Below, piece by piece: positions 57,301-64,000 of a DNA stretch of 64,000 bases. Within the stretch, counting starts at the first letter, position 1. Each line of letters begins with the position of its first letter. The notes under the pieces are model-generated. The model worked only from the letters and a program-made list of their open reading frames with translations, ran no database searches and was not told the origin of the DNA. The stretch covers positions 471,608 through 535,607 of the forward strand of contig NZ_RHLK01000001.1 in the NCBI RefSeq assembly GCF_009757775.1, in the 5' to 3' direction. The position numbers and the translations under genes were made by a program. Origin of the DNA: Paenibacillus lutrae. Lineage in GTDB: Bacteria > Bacillota > Bacilli > Paenibacillales > NBRC-103111.

Positions 57301-60300
57301 GCGGTGCTGCCATTCCGCGAAGTCTTTATATTGAATGCGCAGAGGAGGAAGTTCTTTCCCGGCATACAGATCGCTGAATTCTTTGATAAACACATTCATT
57401 GAAGCGCCGTCCGAAACTATATTGTGCATATCCATGAACAGCACATGTTTCTCGGGCTCTATTCTGACAAAAGCGGCGCGAATTAGCGGGGCTTGGCCCA
57501 GGTCGAACGGCCTGATAAACTTGCGCATGATTTTTTTCAAGTCGTCTTCGTCCGCTTCCAGGCGTTCAACGGTAAACGTGAAACTCTCATGGATACGCTG
57601 AACCGGTTCTCCGTCTACCATATGAAACGAGGTTCGCATGTTCTCATGGCGGTGAATCAATTTAATGAAAGCCTGCTCAAAACGATCCGCTTCCGCTTTC
57701 CCGTGTACCCACAACGCCATCGGCATGTTATAAGTGGTCACCGAGCCGATTTGCTGATGGATGAGGAACGTGCGCTTCTGTGCAGAGGACAACCGGTAGT
57801 AAGGTTTGCTCTCTGCCGGTTCGATCGCTAAATATTTATTCGTAGCCATTTGCCCGATATGACGGGCAAGCGCGCTTATCGTCGGCATATTGAATATATC
57901 CGACAAAGTCAGTTCCACATCAAGTTCCTTGTGAATCTTGGTAACCAGACTGGTCGCTTTCAAAGAATGACCGCCTATCTCGAAGAAATCCTCGTGAACC
58001 CCGATTTCCTCCAGGCCGAACAGATTGCGCCATATGCCGGTTAGCGTCTCTTCCAGTGGGCTCCTTGGTTCCGACAACCCTCTCGGCGTCTCTGCCTGGT
58101 CATGCCGCTCCGTTAGGGCACTGGGTTCTGCTCTCTCCCCCGATGAGCCGGAGTGGACGATCTGGATTCCTTCCTCATCGAGCCAGTAACGGCGGCGGTC
58201 AAACGGATAAGTCGGAAGTGGAATCCGGTTTCTTTTTTCTTCCCCATAGAATCGGGTCCAGTTTATTTTTATCCCGGCATTCCATAAGCGTCCCACTTGA
58301 AGCAGCAGGTGAGCGATATCAGACGTATTCTGCTTCGGGTGACGGATCAGGTTCACAATAAGAAGCTCTTTCTTGGCCTTGGCCGGGCTCTTGGAGAATT
58401 CATTATGGCTCTTCGCAAATGCGGTCAGAGCATTGCCGCCGCCAACCTCTACAAACACAGCGTCCATCTCTAGCAGCAGGGTGCTGAGTCCGTCTGAGAA
58501 ACGTACGGTACCGCGCAGGTGCTGTGCCCAGTATGCAGGATCGATCGCCTGCTCATCCTGAATCCAGGTCCCCGTGACGTTGGAGATGAAAGGCACCTGC
58601 GGTGCGCTCAGCACAAGCTTGCCTACCTCGCGCTCATATGGTTCCAGAATCGGTTCCATCATGGCGGAATGGAATGCGTGTGACGTGTGAAGACGACGGC
58701 ATTCGATTCCTTTCGCTTCCAAGGAAGTGGCCAATGACTCAATCGCTTCGGAAGGGCCTGAAACAACGCACATGGAAGGAGCATTTACCGCAGCCAGCGA
58801 TATGCCGCCGGACAACAGCGGAAGGATTTCCTGCTCCGTCAGCGGGACGCTCAGCATGTCACCGCTAGGCAGACTCTGCATCAATTGACCGCGCAGAGTA
58901 ACGAGCCGGATTGCATGCTCCAATGAGAAGACGCCTGCCAGACATGCGGCGACGTATTCGCCGATGCTGTGCCCGATCATCGCTTGCGGCTGCACTCCCC
59001 ATTGCATAAGGAGCCTGGCAAGTGCATATTCGACCGTAAACAGGACCGGCTGGGCAATGTCCGTCCGGTTAATAAGAGATGAATCCGACTCTTCGGTGGA
59101 AGGATACAGAACCCGCTTCACTTCATGGCGGATCTCATCTGGCATCAGCTCAAAGCAGCGGTCCGCCTCCTCCCGGAACACCGGCTCCCGTTCATACAGT
59201 TCCCTGCCCATTCCGGTGTACTGCGAGCCTTGGCCGGAAAACATGAATACGACCGGCGGTGCATCGGCTGCGGCAAAGCCGCTTTGAACATCGGACGATC
59301 CAGACTGAGCCAGCAGCCCTGCCGCTTCATCCGCATTGCCGCAGACAAGCGTCCTGCGATGCGGAAAAGCCGCTCTTCCTTCATGGAGCGTATACGCCAT
59401 ATCGGCTAGGCATACATCGGGATGCTCCTGCAAATGCAGTGCGATCCGCTCCGTCAATTTGTCGAGCGACGCTTCCGTCTTGGCCGACAGGGAGATAAGC
59501 TGCGCTGACCTGCCCGTAGAGGAAGCGGAAGCTGGCGGCGCTTCTTCCAGGACAATGTGGGCATTCGTGCCGCCGATGCCAAAAGAACTGATGCCTGCCC
59601 GAAGCGGGAAAGAATCGTTGGACCAGTCTTGCAACCGGTCATTTACATAGAACGGACTGTTCTCAAAATCAATTTTGGGATTCGGCCGTTCATAATGAAG
59701 TGTAGGGGGCAACTGCTTGTGAGCCAGCGCGAGCACGGTCTTAATGAATCCGGCTACTCCTGCTGCATTATTTAGATGCCCGATGTTGGATTTAACCGAG
59801 CCGATACCGCAGTATCTCTTCTTGTCCGTTTGAAAAGCGGTTTTCAACGCTTCGATTTCGATCGGATCGCCAAGTGTAGTGCCTGTACCATGCGCTTCGA
59901 TATAGGAGATGCTTTCCGGCTCCACTTCAGCTATATGATGAGCGGCACGGATTACGGACGCCTGGCCTGATGTACTTGGAGCGGTATAACCAACTTTCCG
60001 GCTGCCGTCGTTATTGATCGCTGAACCTTTAATTACAGCGTATATATGGTCGCCTTCCGCAAGCGCATCCTCCAGCGGTTTCAGGACGACAATGCCGGCG
60101 CCTTCACCGAATACGGTACCGGCCCCTTTCTCATCGAAGGCCCGGCAGTGACCGTCAGGGGAATTAATCATTCCTTCCTGATAGAAATAACCGGCTTTTT
60201 TAGGCAGTTGTATCGACACCCCACCGGCCAGCGCCATGCTGCACTCTCCGCTAAGCAGACTTTGACAGGCGAGATGAATGGCAACGAGCGAAGTGGAACA

Positions 60301-60849
60301 AGCTGTCTGCACCGTAAAGCTCGGTCCCTTCATATTCAGCTTGTAAGAAACAAGCGTGGCCATATAATCGCGCAAATTCAGCATAGCCGTCTCCAGGGTG
60401 GCGGATTCCTCCGCTGTCCCCAGCCCTTTGAACGCGCGCATGAACCAGTTGGAGTTGAAAGCCGCGCCTGCATATAACCCGATCGAACCTCTATAGGTTC
60501 GGGGATCATACCCCGCTTGTTCAAGCGCTTCCCAGGAGCATTCGTGCATAAGACGGAACTGGGGATCCATTAGCTCCGCTTCGCGAGGCGTATAGTCGAA
60601 GAATTCGGGATCGAAGTACTCGAGATCATCGAGTACTCCCTTGGCCTTCACATAATTGGGGTGAGTCACCGCCGACACATCAATGCCTTCCTTCAGCAGC
60701 TCTTCGTCACTGAAAAAAGAGATACTCTCCTTGCCGCTGCAGAGATTATTCCAATATTCCCGCAAGTTTCTGGCTCCCGGAAATCTGCCCGACATGCCGA
60801 TTACGGCAATTTCCGATCCGTTATACTCGCTACCGTTCGATATGCTCAT
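54358..60849 (-). CDS. Hybrid PKS-NRPS with fused FkbH domain: KS-AT-ACP-C-FkbH-PCP
   Basis: 2163 aa. KS 1-440 (Cys184 in VQTACSTSL, His320 in EAHGTGTT, His358 in NIGHLN). AT about 532-830 (GHSIGE Ser628, HAFH motif of malonyl type). ACP about 930-1000 (Ser962 in GGHSL). Condensation domain 1015-1440, motif HNIVSDG at 1142-1148, so the second His is Asn. FkbH-type region about 1465-2010, with an N-terminal SGNH-like part, HAD motif AVDCDNTLWRG (Asp1661), IFIDDSSLE and a GNAT-like end. C-terminal PCP about 2085-2155 (GGTSLHA). No adenylation, thioesterase or KR. The start overlaps the upstream gene by 4 bp. Confidence 0.93.
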   Translation of the reverse strand: MSISNGSEYNGSEIAVIGMSGRFPGARNLREYWNNLCSGKESISFFSDEELLKEGIDVSAVTHPNYVKAKGVLDDLEYFDPEFFDYTPREAELMDPQFRLMHECSWEALEQAGYDPRTYRGSIGLYAGAAFNSNWFMRAFKGLGTAEESATLETAMLNLRDYMATLVSYKLNMKGPSFTVQTACSTSLVAIHLACQSLLSGECSMALAGGVSIQLPKKAGYFYQEGMINSPDGHCRAFDEKGAGTVFGEGAGIVVLKPLEDALAEGDHIYAVIKGSAINNDGSRKVGYTAPSTSGQASVIRAAHHIAEVEPESISYIEAHGTGTTLGDPIEIEALKTAFQTDKKRYCGIGSVKSNIGHLNNAAGVAGFIKTVLALAHKQLPPTLHYERPNPKIDFENSPFYVNDRLQDWSNDSFPLRAGISSFGIGGTNAHIVLEEAPPASASSTGRSAQLISLSAKTEASLDKLTERIALHLQEHPDVCLADMAYTLHEGRAAFPHRRTLVCGNADEAAGLLAQSGSSDVQSGFAAADAPPVVFMFSGQGSQYTGMGRELYEREPVFREEADRCFELMPDEIRHEVKRVLYPSTEESDSSLINRTDIAQPVLFTVEYALARLLMQWGVQPQAMIGHSIGEYVAACLAGVFSLEHAIRLVTLRGQLMQSLPSGDMLSVPLTEQEILPLLSGGISLAAVNAPSMCVVSGPSEAIESLATSLEAKGIECRRLHTSHAFHSAMMEPILEPYEREVGKLVLSAPQVPFISNVTGTWIQDEQAIDPAYWAQHLRGTVRFSDGLSTLLLEMDAVFVEVGGGNALTAFAKSHNEFSKSPAKAKKELLIVNLIRHPKQNTSDIAHLLLQVGRLWNAGIKINWTRFYGEEKRNRIPLPTYPFDRRRYWLDEEGIQIVHSGSSGERAEPSALTERHDQAETPRGLSEPRSPLEETLTGIWRNLFGLEEIGVHEDFFEIGGHSLKATSLVTKIHKELDVELTLSDIFNMPTISALARHIGQMATNKYLAIEPAESKPYYRLSSAQKRTFLIHQQIGSVTTYNMPMALWVHGKAEADRFEQAFIKLIHRHENMRTSFHMVDGEPVQRIHESFTFTVERLEADEDDLKKIMRKFIRPFDLGQAPLIRAAFVRIEPEKHVLFMDMHNIVSDGASMNVFIKEFSDLYAGKELPPLRIQYKDFAEWQHRLLSGDVIRKQEEYWMNQFRHNIPVLNMPYDFKRPEFQSFVGRAHKISLSKETADRLNALAKSQNVTINVLLFHLYTIVLHQYTGQHDLTVGSLVAGRRHADVEPLIGMFTNFLPIRVRFQDRLSFLDQLLILNDTMMNAYENQDFPFDRMVEKLSAKLPRGRNPLFDTMMIFHNEFDGETVLTAEGLTFENFEITKGISKLDFKLDIGYADNGGLLCVMQYNTALFAEGAMAGLMGHFTDLIELALDNPAIELREVRLLTDEQEAEAAAKRSSSLPERVINVTAVSTFTADPIRPYVSWWGEQFGARVDILFAPYQQVFQELLKPDSSFSSEEAAGLLLIRFEDWLRDDRSSEAEQIKKLERALADLLEALSAGQKPNPLLAGVFPVSAALEVSPVMESYLEELGNRWKRELKRLDHVHVIDFREIGSIFGIEHIHDSTADQAAHMPFTPETYAAIGTLTARRLLAWQGHPFKVIAVDCDNTLWRGVCGEDGVAGITASDSYLEFQRYLLAKQQEGMLLVLVSKNNEADVWEVLDNHPDMLLRKEHFAGTRINWSSKSENLRSLAEELRLGLDSFIFIDDSSLECSEVQLNCPEVLTLQLPGERQIPAFLEHVWATDRLRVTEEDKRRTEMYVSERKRRQVKSSASSLQAFLNELELRMGIYEATAVQQPRIAQLMQRTNQFTLNASITAESELEAMRAEPDTKCWAIEASDRFGHYGLSGTVITRIEQNIVHLDAFLLSCRILGRGIESAVISSLKAYCLERKAEYIEAVCTITGKNEPLLDFLRTGPWSIMEESDRRVRFRLAVKDIPDSIQHIEILNEPLPEAVQPQPQLSGREIQGETDITDGAVRSLEDSDWDAAVSGRENQQHRHQLLPLQYSNAPRLLQIPVREIEESAALRAPYRAPSNETEAALVQIWERVLGIGGIGIDDDFFRLGGTSLHAVRVEVEMEKQGLSAEGQQLFKYRTIHQLSPFIRISVME

Positions 60850-63800
60850 AGCAAGACCTCTCCTTTGCGTCTTTTTTCTTTTTGCTGCTGCTGCCGCTTT
60901 CTTCCTTTTGCGGCGGAGTCGATCATTTGATTTTCCATCTCCGCCTCCTCCGCCTCGTCTTCTTCGCTAGGAGTAAGGCGCTGAGCAAGCGCATGAATGC
61001 TTGGATAGGTGAACATATCAACCACGGCAATACTCTCATCCAACGCTTCATTTAATTTGGCGGTCACCTGAATCATATCCAGCGAACTTGCTCCCAAATC
61101 GAAGAAATTATCGTGGATACCGACCTCGTCAATACGGAAAAATTGTTTCCACACGTCGGCTATCGCTTTTTCGACCCGATTACGGGGTGCCGCATAAGGT
61201 GTGGTTAGGTTCGGCCTGCTGAATGAAGCACTGCCTGCCAAATGAGTGTCTTCTTGCTTGCCTGCGCGCCGAATCCATTGATCGATCCGCTTCTGAAGAT
61301 CACCGGTAGAGACAATAATTTGATTGCTGCCGCATGGGCTGTAGACGTACCGGAACAAATCAGGCGCTTCGGCAGGCGTTATCGCCAATTCGACAAGCGA
61401 CTCTCCGATCGTTGAGCGGTGCTCTTCCCAGAATTCCCACGCGTCCCAATTGACGCACAACCACTTCGTATCGCCTGCCCGGTTCTGTTTGCGGGCAAAG
61501 GCATCCATATATAAATTCGCGGCCGAGTAGGCGCTGAATCCGAGTCCTCCGAGTATGCTGGCAATAGAGGAGAACAGGACGCATATCTCCGCCCCCCTGT
61601 CGGCAATAAGCCTGCCCAGCGTCTGCAAACCCTGAACCTTGGCGCGGAACTGCTCATCGGACTGGTCACCACTGATATTCTCGATTGCGCGGAAAGATTC
61701 GCCGCCTGGAAGACCCGCCGCCTGGAAGACCCCATGGAGGCGGCCATACTCACAGTCAATGAACTTGAATACACGGTTCATCTGTTCTTCATTGGACAAG
61801 TCAGCCTGCAAATAGGTTACCTCAGCGCCCAGTTCTTCCAATTGCAGCACACGCCTGATTTTTCGGGCGAGCGGATGCTCCTCTCCATGTTCGGCAAGGC
61901 AGCTCATATAGTCCTCCCTGTCGGGAAAACTTGAACGCCCGGTAAGAATGAGCCGTGCGCCGTAATTCCGCGCCAGGAACTCTGCCGTCAGCATCCCGAT
62001 TCCTCCGAGCCCTCCCGTAATCAGATACACACCCTGCTGCCGAAATGGAGCCGCCTGGGTATCCGCCTGTCGCAGTCCTACCGGCTTGAAGTTCTGGACC
62101 CAGCGGTAATTAGCCCGATAGGCGATGAGCATATCCGGGGACGGAGCCGCTAATTCCCCGATAATACTGTCGGCGATTCGCCGTTTGTGTTTTGCCTCTT
62201 GCTGTACATCGATATCTATGCTCACACATGATATTCCGCTGTATTCCTGCTGAATGACCATACACGGGCCGAGCAGCGTCATTTTACCCGGAGACAGCCG
62301 CTCCATCCCCGTTACCTCCTGCATCCCTGAAGACACAACTGCTATGCGGACGTCCTCTGCTTCCTTATGCTTGCGCAGCGCCTGAGCCAGATAGATCAGG
62401 CTGTAATATCCTTCTTCTTGCTGCCGCCGCAGGGCCGCTTGTGCGGTATCGGAGAATTCACCTTCCTCTTCTTCCTTCGCGGATGAAGAAACATTCCATA
62501 GGTGAGCGACTCTGCCGGGAACAAAATCCCGCGTCTGCAGCTCATCCAGGAGCCGGACGTAGTGCTCTGCAGAGCCCGGGACAAGCGTGAACGCTCCATT
62601 CTCATGCGAGCTGAACGTGTCACCCGCCTTAACGATCGCAACACGTTCTCCCCCGCTTTGAACACTTGCGGCCAATTCGTCCGCAATGCCGCAATCATCC
62701 GTAAATACGAGCCAGTTGTGCCCGTTCTCCTGCCTTTCTTCCGGTTGCTCCTCCAACAGGGCCCGTTCCCAGGAAGGATAATAGAACCAATCCGCCATGT
62801 TCGGGTTTTTACCGCTTTTTCGGGCTGCGGAAGGACGTGCTCCCGGTAACGATTGCTGTTCCTCATCGAGCCAATAGCGCTGGCGCTCCATCGGATAGGT
62901 AGGCAGTTCGATGCGTCTGCGCCGCTCATGGGCGTAATAGCCCGTCCAATCGATGTTGATACCTGCCAGCCAGAGGCGTCCGATTTTGTTCAACAGGTGC
63001 TCGGTATCAGAAACAGATTCCTGAGGATGTCTCAGCATATTGACAACAACCCGGTCACGTGAACCGGCTTCATGCTTACGCGCGAACGTGCTGAGCGAAT
63101 TGCCGGGGCCCGCTTCTATAAATACAGAGCGGGGGTTACTCAACAGTTCCGCAAGCCCGTCCGCAAACCGCACGGTCGATCGCAAATGCCTGGCCCAATA
63201 CTCCGCATCCACAGCTTCCTCCGGTGTGATCCAAGTGCCGGACACATTGGAAATAAAGGGTAGTAGCGGCTCATGCAGCTGGATCGACCGCACTTTGTCC
63301 GTGAATACCGCCAGTATCGGATCCATCATATGAGAATGGAAGGCATGAGATGTGTGAAGAAGACGGCAGGCACAGCCTTTGTCCTCCAGCAGCTGTGAGA
63401 ATGCATGGATATCCTCCGATGTGCCAGATACGACGCACAAGGAGAAGCTGTTGACTGCCGCCAGCGCAAGATGGTCAGGCAGCAGAGCGCGCAGTTCCGC
63501 TTCAGGCATCGCCACGCTGAGCATAGATCCCTGCGGAAGTCCCTGCATAAGCCGGCCGCGAAGCGCTACGAGCTGAAGCGCATCTTCCAGCGTGAATACA
63601 CCCGCCAGACACGCTGCCACATATTCGCCGATGCTATGGCCCAGCATTGCTTCCGGCCGGATGCCCCATCGCATAAGCAGCTTGGCAAGCGCATACTCGA
63701 CCATAAAAAGCACAGGCTGTGCGATATCCGTCCGCGCCAGGAGATCCTCCCGCACTGGGTCCGGTTCGTTAGCATACAGTAAAGCCTTTAAGTCAACCTG

Positions 63801-64000
63801 CATATAGGGTTCAATGAGCTTGAAGCAGTGATCAAGTTCCTCCTGGAATTCAGGTTCGTTGAGATAGAGCTCCCGTCCCATGCCAATATATTGCGAACCC
63901 TGGCCGGGGAACATGAATACGACAGAGCGTGTTTGCGCCTCCGTTTGGCTTTCGGCAATTTTATCGGACCCGGCCGATGCCAATATGGCGGCCGCTTCTT
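60846..64000 (-). CDS. Type I PKS module, AT-KR-ACP visible (5' end outside window)
   Basis: The reading frame stays open to the window edge, so the gene starts beyond 64000; a KS is expected there. Counting from 63983: AT about 20-310 (FPGQGSQ, GHSIGE Ser117, HAFHSHMM), a KR with structural half about 395-640 and catalytic half 650-880 (TGGLGGIG, Ser806, Tyr819, Asn823), ACP about 935-1005 (LGASSLDM Ser967), then a charged linker tail rich in Lys/Gln/Glu that may dock to the next protein. Malonyl-type AT. Upstream of and coupled to the hybrid synthase. Confidence 0.93.
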   Translation of the reverse strand, partial: EAAAILASAGSDKIAESQTEAQTRSVVFMFPGQGSQYIGMGRELYLNEPEFQEELDHCFKLIEPYMQVDLKALLYANEPDPVREDLLARTDIAQPVLFMVEYALAKLLMRWGIRPEAMLGHSIGEYVAACLAGVFTLEDALQLVALRGRLMQGLPQGSMLSVAMPEAELRALLPDHLALAAVNSFSLCVVSGTSEDIHAFSQLLEDKGCACRLLHTSHAFHSHMMDPILAVFTDKVRSIQLHEPLLPFISNVSGTWITPEEAVDAEYWARHLRSTVRFADGLAELLSNPRSVFIEAGPGNSLSTFARKHEAGSRDRVVVNMLRHPQESVSDTEHLLNKIGRLWLAGINIDWTGYYAHERRRRIELPTYPMERQRYWLDEEQQSLPGARPSAARKSGKNPNMADWFYYPSWERALLEEQPEERQENGHNWLVFTDDCGIADELAASVQSGGERVAIVKAGDTFSSHENGAFTLVPGSAEHYVRLLDELQTRDFVPGRVAHLWNVSSSAKEEEEGEFSDTAQAALRRQQEEGYYSLIYLAQALRKHKEAEDVRIAVVSSGMQEVTGMERLSPGKMTLLGPCMVIQQEYSGISCVSIDIDVQQEAKHKRRIADSIIGELAAPSPDMLIAYRANYRWVQNFKPVGLRQADTQAAPFRQQGVYLITGGLGGIGMLTAEFLARNYGARLILTGRSSFPDREDYMSCLAEHGEEHPLARKIRRVLQLEELGAEVTYLQADLSNEEQMNRVFKFIDCEYGRLHGVFQAAGLPGGESFRAIENISGDQSDEQFRAKVQGLQTLGRLIADRGAEICVLFSSIASILGGLGFSAYSAANLYMDAFARKQNRAGDTKWLCVNWDAWEFWEEHRSTIGESLVELAITPAEAPDLFRYVYSPCGSNQIIVSTGDLQKRIDQWIRRAGKQEDTHLAGSASFSRPNLTTPYAAPRNRVEKAIADVWKQFFRIDEVGIHDNFFDLGASSLDMIQVTAKLNEALDESIAVVDMFTYPSIHALAQRLTPSEEDEAEEAEMENQMIDSAAKGRKRQQQQKEKRRKGEVLL

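Noticed and set aside
54358-63983. Many 60-160 codon frames antisense to the PKS genes
   Set aside because: Shadows of the large coding frames without ribosome sites or domain content.

Overview
The window looks like a chromosomal stretch of a spore-forming Bacillota bacterium of the Paenibacillaceae type (Paenibacillus or Brevibacillus-like). The pointers are moderate GC, strong AGGAGG-type ribosome binding sites, TTG starts, a BclA-like collagen protein, an ahpCF operon with a PerR-type box, Mqo, DUF2243/CtaG-like membrane proteins, and a large hybrid PKS/NRPS locus. This is inferred from gene content; no rRNA or tRNA gene is present to confirm it.

Layout. 0-7 kb: a partial phospholipase C-like gene, a MacB-type ABC exporter with a divergent TetR regulator, a YobA-like lipoprotein, and a MarR/MFS efflux pair. 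7-12 kb: ahpC-ahpF and arsR-arsB-arsC. 12-19 kb: an unrecognised 560-aa protein, a 57-residue KGG-repeat stress protein, a P450/SDR pair with a TetR regulator, and mqo. 19-30 kb: a collagen-like surface protein, small enzymes and regulators (GNAT, AHSA1/ArsR, serine hydrolase, MerR, nitrilase), SMI1/ankyrin immunity-type genes, and a truncated Ada. 30-38 kb: a MerR/nitroreductase pair, a two-component system next to a CPBP protease, a VOC dioxygenase-LLM oxidoreductase-FMN reductase operon, and an aminoglycoside phosphotransferase-like gene. 38-48 kb: PadR/HAAS, Gfo/Idh/HxlR, an Lsa-type ABC-F gene behind a complete drug-sensing attenuator, an unusually large prenyl synthase fusion, and DUF2243/CtaG-like. 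48-64 kb: a dimethylformamidase-like protein, then a biosynthetic cluster read on the minus strand.

The cluster is the most interesting part. Two translationally coupled megasynthases, AT-KR-ACP (start outside the window) and KS-AT-ACP-C-FkbH-PCP, end at a strong terminator. A separate four-gene operon follows: a branched-polyamine synthase-like enzyme (BpsA/DUF43), a GNAT acetyltransferase, a free FkbH-like HAD protein and a free acyl carrier protein. My reading is a polyketide-peptide that uses a glycerate-derived (FkbH) unit and probably carries a polyamine, in the general style of edeine or paenilamicin/galantin, with a possible acetylating self-resistance enzyme. The condensation domain has Asn where the catalytic second His of HHxxxDG should be.

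Other structure: two inverted copies of a 163-165 bp MITE-like element (about 22.0 and 48.3 kb), and several signs of gene decay: frameshifts at the starts of the P450 and ankyrin genes, an Ada without its alkyl-acceptor site, and a frameshifted remnant near 30.7 kb. Most operons end at clear intrinsic terminators, listed individually.
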